The position numbers and the translations under genes are program-made. The notes beneath the pieces are model-generated. The model did no database searches and was not told where the DNA came from. It saw nothing but the letters and a program-made list of their open reading frames with translations. From JABJAG01 sp038137215 (GTDB taxonomy: Bacteria; Pseudomonadota; Alphaproteobacteria; UBA6615), in contig JAYQBG010000002.1 of the NCBI GenBank assembly GCA_038137215.1, forward strand, positions 1 to 64,000: a stretch of DNA of 64,000 nucleotides. Reading direction: 5' to 3'. Numbering within the stretch: the stretch's first letter is position 1; every line of letters starts with the position of its first letter. This document shows, in pieces, positions 1-9,119 of the stretch.

Positions 1-496
1 CTCATCGACTTGATGGTGATCGTGACGGTGTCGCGTGTGAGAGCCTGAGGCACTAAACGGGAACTCTGTTTACTCTGGACTAAAATTTATCCGCGCCGTC
101 TTCCAATATATATTCGGCAGGGGGTCGATTTTTGTCCCCCCGGGGTGGGCTTATCGTCCGGTCCAGAGATGGAACCGTGTCACAGCGACAATTTTCTCCT
201 GACCCTAAAATCCTTGTTCCAATCCTGTTCCACTGACTAGTCGATTCACATCGGATTTAGGTGGGCGTATAATACGAGGATCAACATCAACCAAGGATGT
301 GGAACAAGCAGGTCAGAGTGTCTGCATAGCTTAACTTTTTATTGTAGTACGGCTTCCTTAAGCCGCCGTAGCCAACGCGTTCACCCACGGAAAGTCGCTG
401 TATTCTAATAACAAATGGGAAAACCTTGTGGAGTTCGGGACCCGGCGCGACCGTCTCGCGCCGCGCACGGTATCCGTTCATCGCTGAAAGGAAAAG
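1..496. other. AT-richer stretch with no supported gene
   Basis: This stretch lies just beyond the 3' end of the tRNA-Pro gene and is visibly richer in A and T than the rest of the window. The open frames in it (for example a 64-codon frame on the minus strand at 287-481) show no recognisable family and no clear ribosome binding site. A 15-codon tail in frame 1 ending at base 48 could be the end of a gene that begins before the window, but it is too short to judge. I see no promoter, terminator or RNA gene that I can defend. Confidence 0.5.
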
Positions 497-573
497 TGGT
501 CGGGAAGAGAGGATTTGAACCTCCGGCCCCTACGTCCCGAACGTAGTGCTCTACCAGGCTGAGCTACTTCCCG
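497..573 (-). tRNA. tRNA-Pro (anticodon CGG)
   Basis: Read on the minus strand this folds as a complete cloverleaf: acceptor stem CGGGAAG pairing with CTTCCCG, a D arm containing AGCTCAGCCTGGTAGAGC, an anticodon stem CTACG/CGTAG with loop TTCGGGA (anticodon CGG, reading proline codon CCG), and a T arm with GGTTCAAATCC. The discriminator A and an encoded CCA end occupy 500 to 497. It is transcribed in the same direction as the upstream universal stress protein gene. Confidence 0.95.
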
Positions 574-625
574 AGTGCGCGCTTCATACAACGCCAGACG
601 CGGCTTTGCAAACGCTCTGCGACCC

Positions 626-1051
626 CTATCTGACGATCAGAACCGACTGCGCGGCATGGCGCGCGACGCGGGCCGCATTCGGGCCGAGCAGGTAGTCCTT
701 GAGATCGGGATGATGGGCCGAGATCACGATCAGATCGGCGTTGATTTCGCCGGCCGTGTTGATGATCTCTTCATATACGCGGCCATGCTTGACCAGGTGC
801 TGAACCGGTATCCCGTCCGGCATGTTCTCCGACACGAATTCGTGCGGGCGCTTGTTGGTCTCGCCGATCGCCTTGTCGGCAAAATCATCGGGAAAGAACG
901 AGCCGACGACACTCATGCCGAAATCAGGCACCACCGTCATGGCATGCAGGGTCGCCCGGAAGGCTTTGGCGTAATCGGCCGCAACCGGCAGGGAGCCGGC
1001 CCAGGATGTCTTGTCCTCGAGATCGACAGGCAAAAGGATATGCTTGTACAT
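626..1051 (-). CDS. Universal stress protein, UspA family
   Basis: 141 residues, the usual length for a single-domain cytoplasmic Usp protein. The start MYKHILLPVD is the family's first beta strand, and the C-terminal LLGPNAARVARHA...SVLIVR corresponds to the nucleotide-binding loop in which glycine and serine contact ATP phosphates. An AGGAG ribosome site precedes the ATG. In alphaproteobacteria this type of usp often follows a TAXI-type TRAP transporter operon, and here it directly follows a truncated TAXI gene (11 bases between them), so its original partner permease appears lost. Its ligand and stress signal cannot be read from sequence. Confidence 0.88.
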   Translation of the reverse strand: MYKHILLPVDLEDKTSWAGSLPVAADYAKAFRATLHAMTVVPDFGMSVVGSFFPDDFADKAIGETNKRPHEFVSENMPDGIPVQHLVKHGRVYEEIINTAGEINADLIVISAHHPDLKDYLLGPNAARVARHAAQSVLIVR

Positions 1052-1062
1052 GGTCCTGACTC

Positions 1063-1557
1063 CTAACCTTCCTGTGCGACGGAGGGCTGGCCGGAGCCCG
1101 GGTTACCGATATTCACGGTCTTACCCTTGAGGTCGGCCGCCGACTTGATGCCGGTGTCCGTCCGGGTCACCAGAAGCACCGCCTCGGGATGTGCCGAGAA
1201 GACGCTGCGCAGTTTCTCGACCGGCTTGCCTTCCCAATCTGCCGTGCCGTTGGTGGCCTGCCAGTTACGGTCGGACTGGGCCACGCCAAAATCGAGCAGG
1301 CCGCGGTTCACCGCATTGATGTTGAAGACCGAACCCAGCGCCGGGCGGCCGACGCAGTTGTACTTGCCGCCGGAATGCTTGTTCATGATCTGGCAGGTCT
1401 GCAGCGCGACCTGATAGTAAACGCCGGTCACCGAACCGCCGCCGATCAGGATGTCGCGCTGCTGCGCGCTGGCATCGGGTGCAGACGCCGACATGCCACC
1501 AAAGGCGATGACCGCCGCGGCTGCCGCCGACAGAAGTGTTGTGCTGTATTTGGACAC
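1063..1557 (-). pseudogene. Truncated TAXI-family TRAP transporter solute receptor
   Basis: A signal peptide (about residues 1-32, ending ASA) is followed by the N-terminal lobe of a TAXI-type periplasmic receptor: ILIGGGSVTGVYYQVA, the Cys-containing segment, and VNIGNPGSGQ. The family is normally about 320 residues, but this one stops after 164, right after the GNPGSG ligand loop. The GTG start at 1557 is chosen because GAGGAG sits seven bases upstream; an ATG at 1590 is also possible. The tail PSVAQEG and its stop then lie immediately before usp, as the end of a fused TRAP permease normally would. I infer an internal deletion joining the receptor to the end of the permease gene. It is unlikely to be functional. 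Confidence 0.8.
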
Positions 1558-1785
1558 GATGTCTCTCCTCATTTTTCTCTTGGGTGCCATTTGGTCCCCG
1601 CCTCCGCATCAGCAGATTGGCAGAGTCAGAAACCTGAAGCCCAAAGCTCAGGCACAGGTTTTCACTCTGTCACAGCCCGAAGCGCAAAAAAAAGAAGGCA
1701 TCAGCCCTCATACCTTTGGATGAGAAAGCGAGCCCGATGGCCGCGAAGACAGCTTAGAAACCAGGATTTTTAGCTGCCCGCGCTG

Positions 1786-2460
1786 TCAGCCTTCGCGCAG
1801 GCGCTCCGACACCTTGCGCATGAACCGCTTCGGGTCGGGCAGGTATCGCCCGATCCGGGCTGCCTCTTCCAGCTTCGCGCGTTTCTGGGGAATGCGCATC
1901 ACATCTGCGATCCGGCGGTCGAGAAACGCCCAGGTATCGGACGCATCCTCGGACCGGTCGTCGAGCCAGTACAGCAGGGTCGAAGCATAGACCCCGGCCA
2001 GCGTGCCGCGCTTTGTGTAGAAGCTGAAATCGGTCGACGTGTCGCCGGCCGCGTACCACATCTCATCAACTGTCCGGTACAGGCCGCGTATACCGGTGCC
2101 GGCCTTTGAAGGCCGCGTCACATGGGTCAGCGCCCGGCGTACCGCATCCCGGTGATCGGCCACGGCATCGATCCGCGCACGCACCAGAAAGGTGATCCGG
2201 TCGCGGAAGCGCATTTCCCCGGTGTTGGCGGCCTCATAGGCCAGGGTCATTTTGGCGTCCGCCACCACGCTCCAGTAGTCGATGAGCTCGGCGACCCCGC
2301 CCGGAAAGGCCAGCGCCGCCATAGATTCGTCATAGCCGGCATCTTTCGCAGCCACCCGGAGTGTCGCCAGCGACCAGCCGTCAAAGGGGACATGAGGCAG
2401 CGCCGCCTCCAGAATCCCGAGCCGCTCCTCGGCCAGATAATCCGGAGCCGTGTCAGCCAT
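1786..2460 (-). CDS. COQ9 family protein (ubiquinone biosynthesis)
   Basis: 224 residues from the ATG at 2460, which overlaps the stop of the upstream deformylase gene (ATGGCTGA). The protein has the COQ9 layout: an N-terminal TetR-like helical part (about residues 15-60, with GWSLATLRVAAKDAGYD) and a C-terminal lipid-binding part with YTKRGTLAGVYASTLLYWL, the segment most typical of COQ9. COQ9 binds isoprenoid lipid and assists the COQ7 hydroxylase step of ubiquinone synthesis at the membrane. Overlap with def suggests one transcript. An upstream ATG at 2508 would add 16 basic residues and is less likely. Confidence 0.9.
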   Translation of the reverse strand: MADTAPDYLAEERLGILEAALPHVPFDGWSLATLRVAAKDAGYDESMAALAFPGGVAELIDYWSVVADAKMTLAYEAANTGEMRFRDRITFLVRARIDAVADHRDAVRRALTHVTRPSKAGTGIRGLYRTVDEMWYAAGDTSTDFSFYTKRGTLAGVYASTLLYWLDDRSEDASDTWAFLDRRIADVMRIPQKRAKLEEAARIGRYLPDPKRFMRKVSERLREG

Positions 2461-3028
2461 CGCCCGGTTCCGCACTTTCCGCCTGCGCCTTGCCAAGTTC
2501 CTCGACAAAGCCGAACTGGCTCATATCCTCAATCCGCGACGGATAGAGAATGCCGTCCAGATGATCGCATTCGTGCTGAACCACCCGGGCGTGGAACCCA
2601 TGGGCCTCGAAGGTGACCGTCTCGTTTTCCAGGGTCTGGTAAGTCACCCGGATATTCTCGTGGCGGCGGACCGGTCCGGCCATGCCGGGTACAGACAGAC
2701 AGGCTTCGAATCCGATACTGGTTTCGTCATCGAGAAACTCGATCACCGGATTGACCAGCGTGGTGAGCGGCACACCCCCCTCATCTTCTCCGTATTCGCC
2801 GTCCTCGCCATCTTCTTCGGAGGCGCGCTCGCCCTCGACCTTATAGACCACCAGCCGCCAGGGCATGTGGACCTGGGGCGCGGCAAGGCCCGTCCCGTCC
2901 GCATCCTCCATGGTTTCCACCATGGCGCTGACCAGCCGCGCGACTTCCGGCGCGCTGGGGTCGGGCACCTCGTTGGCGCGCATGCGCAGGATCGGATGCC
3001 CCATCCGGGCTATCTTGAGTATCGCCAT
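2453..3028 (-). CDS. Peptide deformylase-like protein
   Basis: 191 residues from the ATG at 3028 (MAILKIARMGHPILR, the normal deformylase start); a longer frame to 3193 adds unrelated sequence. The three metal-site motifs are visible: GTGLAAPQ (45-52), EACLS (108-112, normally EGCLS) and QHECDH (151-156), with the expected Cys and two His ligands and the catalytic Glu. An unusual acidic insertion (about 65-85, rich in Glu, Asp and Gly) lies between motifs 1 and 2. It would remove N-terminal formyl groups from nascent proteins. The changed motif 2 and the location away from fmt suggest a secondary deformylase rather than the housekeeping copy. Confidence 0.85.
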   Translation of the reverse strand: MAILKIARMGHPILRMRANEVPDPSAPEVARLVSAMVETMEDADGTGLAAPQVHMPWRLVVYKVEGERASEEDGEDGEYGEDEGGVPLTTLVNPVIEFLDDETSIGFEACLSVPGMAGPVRRHENIRVTYQTLENETVTFEAHGFHARVVQHECDHLDGILYPSRIEDMSQFGFVEELGKAQAESAEPGDG

Positions 3029-3179
3029 GTCGGGAATATGAGGTCGCGGACCGCCCCCGTAAAGGTCTGACGCCGGGACAGATGCGCGCATCGCAAACAC
3101 GGCGCAGGCAATCAGGTCTCGCAAGGCTCCACCGGATGACGTCATCCTTTTGCCGTTCAACAGAAGCAGGAGTGCGTTC

Positions 3180-4052
3180 TTGGCATCCATCACTTACATA
3201 GACGGCGACTGGCACGAGGGAAACGTGCCGGTGATCGGCGCGACGTCCCACGCGATCTGGCTCGGCTCCATCGCCTTCGACGGTGCGCGCGCCTTCGAGA
3301 ACGTGACCCCGGACCTCGACCGGCACTGCCAGCGGGTGATCAATTCCGCCCGCAGTCTGCATCTGGAATCACCGCTGACGGTAGGCGAAATCATGGAAAT
3401 CGGCCTCGACGGGGTGCGCCGGTTCGGCCCCGATGCCGAGGTCTATATCCGCCCCATGCTCTATGCCGATGCCGGTTAGGGGTTGCTGGCGCCCGATCCG
3501 GAGAGCACGCGGTTCGTGCTGACGGTCTTCGACGCGCCGATGCCCGACGGCGCCGGCTTCAGTTCGTGCCTCAGCCCCTTCCGGCGCCCCACAGCCGAGA
3601 CCGCGCCCACGGATGCGAAGGAGTCGTGCCACTATCCGAACTCGTCACGCGGGATCGTCGATGCGCGCAACCGCGGCTTTCAGAACCCGGTGATGTCCGA
3701 TGCCATGGGCCATGTGGCCGAATTCGCCACGGCCAATATCTAGATCGCAAAGGACGGCGTGGCGATCACGCCGGTGCCCAACGAATCCTTCCTGAACGGC
3801 ATCACGCGCCAACGGCTGATCAAGCTGATGCGGGACGACGGAATCGAAGTGCAGGAACGCACCGTACACGTCTCCGAACTTCTCGAGGCGGATGAAATCT
3901 TCAATTCCGGCAAGGTCCAGCCGGTGACGCGGTTCGAAGACCGCAAACTCCAGCCCGGCCCGATCTACCGCTGCGCCCGCGAACTCTACTGGGACTTCGC
4001 CCATTCGGGTTTAGGACGGCGCATCGCCCCAAATCGTCATGCCCGGACTTGA
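3180..4052 (+). pseudogene. Branched-chain amino acid aminotransferase with two in-frame TAG codons
   Basis: One reading frame from a TTG start (3180, AGGAG seven bases upstream) gives a class IV PLP aminotransferase interrupted by TAG at 3477-3479 and TAG at 3741-3743. The frame is otherwise continuous: YIDGDWHEGN at the start, IAFDGARAFE, the segment DAKESCHYPN with the PLP lysine, EFATANI, LNGITRQR, and PVTRFEDR. The conserved TGNYGKV region appears shortened to NSGKV. Homology ends at WDFAHS near 4005 and the frame runs on into a palindromic repeat. No frameshift is present. The gene is divergent from def with about 150 bases between starts. It is either a pseudogene or affected by base errors. 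Confidence 0.85.
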
Positions 4053-4120
4053 TCCGGGCATCCATGGCAAGGCCTCAGCAGATCAGAACGGAGATACGCG
4101 AATCAAGTCCGCGTATGACG
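4035..4120. repeat. 86-bp composite palindromic repeat (copy 1)
   Basis: Two inverted copies of the same hairpin unit face each other: the left unit is CGTCATGCCCGGACTTGATC followed by its complement arm, and the right unit is a diverged reverse copy ending GCGTATGACG. The left hairpin has 9-base arms ATGCCCGGA/TCCGGGCAT around a 5-base loop (4039-4061). A copy of exactly the same length is at 59173-59258. It lies between the aminotransferase pseudogene and the convergent lysyl-tRNA synthetase gene, where it could act as a terminator in both directions. Confidence 0.8.
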
Positions 4121-4152
4121 GATTCGGAGGCGCCCAATAACTGACTGCGAAC

Positions 4153-5754
4153 TTACACCGCGCTCAAATCCTCTCCGGCGAGTGCCCGGTTGAGCAGTGC
4201 TACCGTCTCGTCGCGGCCGTAGAGCGCAGCAAAGGAGCCGAAGCGCGGCCCCTGGCTCTGGCCGAACAGCACCTCGTAGAGCGCCTTGAACCAGTCGCGC
4301 AGGGGCTCGAACTCGTGCGCCTTGCCGACCGCATAGACTTCGTCCTGCATCGTTCCGGCATCCGGGTTGTCCGGCAGTGCGGCAAACCGTGCGGCCAGAT
4401 CGGCGAGTGCGGCGTGTTCGGCTTCTGTGGGCGCGCGGTACTGCTTGGTCGGCTTCACGAAGTCCCGGTAATAGGCGATCGCGTGGCCCACCAGCCGGTC
4501 GAGCATCGGGCTGTTCGACGGCGTGCCCCCCTCGGCATAACGCGCGATGAAGCCCCAGAGCACCGACGGGTCCTCGGAATTGCAGGCACCGGCCAGGTTC
4601 AGCAGAACCCCGAAGGACAGATCGGCGCCGGCCGGCGGCACGTCCCCGGTGTGGATATGCCAGGCCGGATTGGCGAGCTGCTGTTCGGGCTCCTGCGCGG
4701 GATACTTGGAGACATGAGTCAGGTATTCATCGACTGATTTCGGGATCACGTCGAAGAACAGCCGCTTGGCCGTTTTCGGTTTGGCGAACATGAACTGGGA
4801 CAGGCTTTCAGGCGGTCCATAGGTCAGCCAGTCTTCGATGGTCAGGCCGTTGCCGCGGGACTTGGAGATCTTCTCGCCGTTCTCGTCGAGAAACAGTTCA
4901 TAGGTCAGCCCGGCAGGCGGTTTCGCGCCCAGGATCCGGCAGATGCGACCTGACAGGTTCACCGAATCGATCAGGTCCTTGCCGGACATCTCATAGTCCA
5001 CCGACAGCGCAACCCAGCGCATGGCCCAGTCGGCCTTCCATTGCAGCTTGCAGGCCCCGCCGGTCACCGGCATCTCGACCAGTTCATTCGTCTCGGGGTC
5101 GCGATAGACGACCGTGCCCGCATCCGGGTCGATCGATTCCATCGGCACCTGGAGTACCACGCCGGTGCGCGGGCAGATCGGCAGGAACGGGCTATAGGTC
5201 GCCTGCCGCTCCTGTCCCAGGGTCGGCAGGATGACCTTCATCACCGCGTCGTAGTTTTCAAGCATCTTCAGCAGGGTCGCGTCGAACTCACCCGCGCGGT
5301 AGCACTGGGTCGAGCTGCGAAACTCGTACTCGAAGCCGAAGGTGTCGAGGAAGGCCTGCAGGCGCGCATTGTTGTGAGCGCCGAAACTGTCATGGGTCCC
5401 GAAAGGGTCGGGGACGGCGGTCAGCGGCTTGCCGAGATATTCGCTCAGCATCTCCTGCTCGGGCACGTTGTCAGGGACCTTGCGAAGCCCGTCCATATCA
5501 TCGGAAAAGGCAATCAGTCTGGTCGGGATATCCGACATGGCTTCGAACGCGTTACGCACCATGGTGGTGCGCGCGACCTCGCCGAAGGTGCCGATATGGG
5601 GCAGCCCGGACGGCCCGTAGCCGGTCTCAAACAGCACATAGCCCTTCTCCGGCGTGTGCGACGCATCCGCACCGCCCAGCCGGTCGATCACATCCTGTGC
5701 TTCCTGAAACGGCCAGGCCTTTGCGGCCTGCGCCAACTCTCGATTGATCGCCAT
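4153..5754 (-). CDS. lysK: Lysyl-tRNA synthetase, class I
   Basis: 533 residues, standard for the class I enzyme found in archaea and alphaproteobacteria instead of the class II LysS. The Rossmann signatures are intact: HIGT at residues 53-56 within SGLPHIGTFGEV, and KISKS at 295-299. It charges tRNA-Lys with lysine in the cytoplasm using ATP. The C-terminal helical anticodon-binding part runs to the end (ALAGEDLSAV). The neighbouring gene upstream is divergent or unrelated, so it is probably transcribed alone. Confidence 0.97.
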   Translation of the reverse strand: MAINRELAQAAKAWPFQEAQDVIDRLGGADASHTPEKGYVLFETGYGPSGLPHIGTFGEVARTTMVRNAFEAMSDIPTRLIAFSDDMDGLRKVPDNVPEQEMLSEYLGKPLTAVPDPFGTHDSFGAHNNARLQAFLDTFGFEYEFRSSTQCYRAGEFDATLLKMLENYDAVMKVILPTLGQERQATYSPFLPICPRTGVVLQVPMESIDPDAGTVVYRDPETNELVEMPVTGGACKLQWKADWAMRWVALSVDYEMSGKDLIDSVNLSGRICRILGAKPPAGLTYELFLDENGEKISKSRGNGLTIEDWLTYGPPESLSQFMFAKPKTAKRLFFDVIPKSVDEYLTHVSKYPAQEPEQQLANPAWHIHTGDVPPAGADLSFGVLLNLAGACNSEDPSVLWGFIARYAEGGTPSNSPMLDRLVGHAIAYYRDFVKPTKQYRAPTEAEHAALADLAARFAALPDNPDAGTMQDEVYAVGKAHEFEPLRDWFKALYEVLFGQSQGPRFGSFAALYGRDETVALLNRALAGEDLSAV

Positions 5755-5836
5755 CTGCGCCTGTCATGTCCCGCCGGTAAATCCGGGGCGAAACCTAGGC
5801 GCGGGGTAGAATCAGGTCAACCGGCGCGCGCGCCGC

Positions 5837-6187
5837 TCAGACCTTGATATCCACCCGCTGAAACACCTCACCGGCCGGTCCGTCGCTGGCCCAGTTGGTG
5901 GCTTCCTGGGTCATGGCCCAGGATTCGGCCTTGATCTGTGGCTGTTACGGTCCGGCCCGGCTGGCCCAGTTATCGACCTGCTGGGTGGTCGCCCAGTTGT
6001 CCGGGGCAGCGCCGGGATCTTCGGAGACTTCGGAACTGGCCCATTTCTGGACCTCCTTCGTGGCCGCCCAGTTCTGTGATTTCGATTCACCGGACTCGGT
6101 GGCCGGCGTGATCGCAGCCGGTCCGCGCGCTGCGGCGACGCTTTCCGGCACTAGGGTCAATACAGCCCCGGATGAGTTGATGTTCAT
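5837..6187 (-). pseudogene. Small Trp-Ala repeat protein with an in-frame TAA
   Basis: An ATG at 6187 with a strong AAGGAGAG ribosome site opens an 80-residue protein ending at TAA (5945-5947); the same frame continues 35 codons to TGA at 5837-5839. Three imperfect repeats of about 18 residues are visible: SQNWAATKEVQKWASSE, PDNWATTQQVDNWASRAG, and, beyond the stop, AESWAMTQEATNWASDG. Because the third repeat is as well kept as the others, the stop looks recent or erroneous. The N-terminus (MNINSSGAVLTLVPESVAA) has no signal peptide that I can identify. I do not recognise the family. The shortened product with two repeats may still be made. Confidence 0.65.
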
Positions 6188-6361
6188 GTTTGTCTCTCCT
6201 TCCTGGATATACAGGCACACCCCGCGCATGCCGGGTGGTGATCTTCATATTGGCCGAACGCGCCAAAAGATCACGCGCTTTCGCCGATGATTTCTGACGA
6301 AGACCGGAGATATTTCGGGAAAACTTTAGAGATTCGGCGGCGTACGGCTAAGGTCGCGCCG

Positions 6362-9115
6362 ATGTCTGCTTTCTCGGCCATATCCCACGAACTGCCCGTG
6401 CTCGTTGCCGCGCGTGCCTTTGCAAACTGGCGCGCGCCGGGCGGCGAGAGTGAAGCACTGGGTGCGGACGAAGCCGTGCGCCGGGCACGTGCAACCCCGC
6501 CGATCCTGTGCCATGCACCGTCCACGGCACGCCGCCTGGGCACGGACCATATCGACGGCTATGACGTGCTCGAACTCTTTGCTTTCGCACGTCCGGCAAC
6601 CTTCACCCTGCCAACGGTCCGGGGCCTTGCCCGTACCCTCGCCCTCAACCCGCCCGAGAGCGCGGAAGAGCCCGAGATCCTCCTCGCGGTGGCCGGTGCG
6701 CTGCTCCACGATCTCGCCACCAATGCGGACGAACATGGCGATCTCGTCTCCCTCGCCCGTGCCCTGCACAGGGCGGGCTGGTTATGGGGACCGATCGTTC
6801 TCGATGCCCTGAATGCAGAAGCACTCAACGACGACAGCGCAGCCGCCGCGACCAGCGCACTCGCCGTCTGGCGCAAGGTGCCCGAATGGAGCGAGGGCGC
6901 CCCCGAACCACCGCCCGCCAACGATGCGGTGAGCGAGGAAGAAGCCCGCGAGCGGCTCGCCGTATTGCTGGACGACGACGCCGAGAGCCGGGACGGCCAG
7001 CGCGACTATGCCGCTGCGGCCTCCCATGCCTTTGCGCCGCCCACCGCGCCCGACACCCCGAATGTGGTGCTGGCCGAAGCGGGCACCGGGACCGGCAAGA
7101 CGCTCGGATATATTGCGCCGGCGAGCGTCTGGTCCGAGAAAAACGCCGGCCCGGTCTGGATCAGCACCTACACCCGCAACCTGCAGCAGCAGATCGATCA
7201 GGAACTCGATCACCTCTACCCGGACCCGGACCTGAAGGCCCGTCAGGTGGTGATACGGAAGGGTCGGGAAAACTATCTCTGCCTGCTCAACCTCGAAGAC
7301 GTCGCCGGGCGTTTTACAGCCCTGCAGAAGCGCAACGCGGTTGGTGTCGCGCTGACCGCGCGCTGGGTGCAGGCGACACGGGACGGCGATCTCGGCGGTG
7401 ACTTCCCGGCCTGGCTCGTCGATCTGGTGGGGGTCGGCGCCACGCTGGGCCTGGCCGACCGCCGCGGGGAATGCATCTATTCGGCCTGCAGCCACTACAG
7501 CCGTTGCTTCGTCGAGCACTCGATCCGCAAAGCGCGCCGCGCCCGCCTGGTGGTTGCCAATCATGCGCTGGTGATGATTCAGGCAGCCATGGGCGGAATT
7601 GGTGGCGAGGATACGAACCTGCCAACGCGCTACGTGTTCGACGAGGGCCATCATATCTTTGACGCCGCGGACTCGGCATTCGCCGCCCATCTGAGCGGGC
7701 GCGAAATGGCCGATCTCCGCCGCTGGCTTCTCGGCTCGGAAGGCAGCGGTCGCCGACGTCCGGGCAGCCGCGCACGCGGCCTGCGCGAACGCGCCGAAGA
7801 CCTGATCGCGACGGATGATTCCGACGCTTTCGAGGCACTTGCCGCCGCACTGGAGGCCGCCCAGGCGCTGCCGGCCCCCGCCTGGCTCAACCGGCTCTCG
7901 GGCAATACGCCGGACGGTGCGTCTGAACGTTTCCTCGCAGCGTGCCGTTTGCAGGTATACGCCCGCGCGCCCGAGAACGCCGGCCCCTATTCGCTAGAAA
8001 CCGATGTCCGCCCGCCTTCCGATGACCTGCCCGAGGCGGCCGAAGAGCTTCGCGAAGCCCTGGTGGCGATTGCCACACCGCTGCGAAAACTCTGCACGCG
8101 CCTGTTGCGCCGTCTGGATGAAGACGCCGATGAACTGGAAAGCCCCGTCCGGGTCCGGATCGAAGCGGTCAGCCGCGCCCTGCAGCGACGCGCTGAAGTC
8201 ACGCTGGGAGCGTGGATCAGTATGCTCGATTCCATCAACGAACCGGCCTCGGACGCCTTCGTGGACTGGATGGAGGTCGAGAGGATCGACGGCCGCGAGA
8301 TCGATGCCGGGCTATTCCGCCACTGGGTCGATCCGACGGTGCCCTTTGCGGCCTCCATGGCGCCGGTGGCCCACGGCATGGTGGTGACCTCGGCAACGTT
8401 GACCGACCGCACCGGCGATGCGGAGGCCGACTGGCGCACGGCCGAAACCCGCACCGGCGCGTTTCACCTGCCCAAGCCCGCCATCCACGCGCGGGTGGAA
8501 TCCCCCTTCGACTACGCCAACCAGACAAAAGTCTTCGTGGTCACGGACATTCGCCGCAACGATGCCGATCAAGTGGCCGCTGCCATGCGCGAGCTGTTTC
8601 TGGCCGCCGGCGGCGGTGCGCTGGGGCTCTTTACCTCGATTGCCCGGCTGCGGCAGGTCCATGCCCGCATGGCCGACGCACTCGACGCGGCCGGATTGCC
8701 GCTCTACGGCCAGCATGTGGATCAGCTGAATGTCGCGACCCTGATCGATATCTTCCGGGCCGAGGCCGATGCCTGTCTGCTCGGGACCGATGCGGTCCGC
8801 GACGGGGTGGATGTTCCCGGCCGCTCGCTGCGCCTGCTCGCCTTCGACCGTATTCCCTGGCCGCGCCCCACGATCCTGCATCGTGCCCGGCGCGAGGCCT
8901 TCGGCGGGCGCACCTATGACGACATGCTTGCACGGCTTCGCCTGGCCCAGGCCTATGGCCGGCTGATCCGGCGGCGCGACGACAAGGGGGTATTTCTGGT
9001 GCTCGACGCCGCCACGCCAACCCGGCTGTTCGGGGCCTTCCCGGAAACGGTCACACCGGAACGTGTTGGCCTGGTGGAGGCCATCGAGGCGACGGAAGAA
9101 TTTCTGTCGGACTAA
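6362..9115 (+). CDS. ATP-dependent DNA helicase, DinG/XPD-like with iron-sulfur cluster
   Basis: 917 residues from the ATG at 6362 (AAGG upstream); an earlier ATG at 6287 gives a poor N-terminus. It is a superfamily 2 helicase of the XPD/DinG group: Walker A AEAGTGTGKT near residue 240, four cysteines of a 4Fe-4S cluster (YLC near 305 and ECIYSACSHYSRC near 370-382), a DEGH box near 428 in place of DEAH, and the C-terminal motif LGTDAVRDGVDVPGRSLRLL. An N-terminal domain of about 200 residues typical of the alphaproteobacterial subgroup precedes the helicase core. It likely unwinds 5'-tailed DNA or R-loops in repair. The AEC transporter gene is convergent just downstream. Confidence 0.9.
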   Translation: MSAFSAISHELPVLVAARAFANWRAPGGESEALGADEAVRRARATPPILCHAPSTARRLGTDHIDGYDVLELFAFARPATFTLPTVRGLARTLALNPPESAEEPEILLAVAGALLHDLATNADEHGDLVSLARALHRAGWLWGPIVLDALNAEALNDDSAAAATSALAVWRKVPEWSEGAPEPPPANDAVSEEEARERLAVLLDDDAESRDGQRDYAAAASHAFAPPTAPDTPNVVLAEAGTGTGKTLGYIAPASVWSEKNAGPVWISTYTRNLQQQIDQELDHLYPDPDLKARQVVIRKGRENYLCLLNLEDVAGRFTALQKRNAVGVALTARWVQATRDGDLGGDFPAWLVDLVGVGATLGLADRRGECIYSACSHYSRCFVEHSIRKARRARLVVANHALVMIQAAMGGIGGEDTNLPTRYVFDEGHHIFDAADSAFAAHLSGREMADLRRWLLGSEGSGRRRPGSRARGLRERAEDLIATDDSDAFEALAAALEAAQALPAPAWLNRLSGNTPDGASERFLAACRLQVYARAPENAGPYSLETDVRPPSDDLPEAAEELREALVAIATPLRKLCTRLLRRLDEDADELESPVRVRIEAVSRALQRRAEVTLGAWISMLDSINEPASDAFVDWMEVERIDGREIDAGLFRHWVDPTVPFAASMAPVAHGMVVTSATLTDRTGDAEADWRTAETRTGAFHLPKPAIHARVESPFDYANQTKVFVVTDIRRNDADQVAAAMRELFLAAGGGALGLFTSIARLRQVHARMADALDAAGLPLYGQHVDQLNVATLIDIFRAEADACLLGTDAVRDGVDVPGRSLRLLAFDRIPWPRPTILHRARREAFGGRTYDDMLARLRLAQAYGRLIRRRDDKGVFLVLDAATPTRLFGAFPETVTPERVGLVEAIEATEEFLSD

Positions 9116-9119
9116 GCGA

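Noticed and set aside
1..48. Tail of a gene entering from the left (LIDLMVIVTVSRVRA then stop)
   Set aside because: Fifteen codons are too few to identify a family or even confirm coding.
287..481. 64-codon minus-strand frame in the AT-rich region
   Set aside because: No ribosome site, no homology features, unusual composition.
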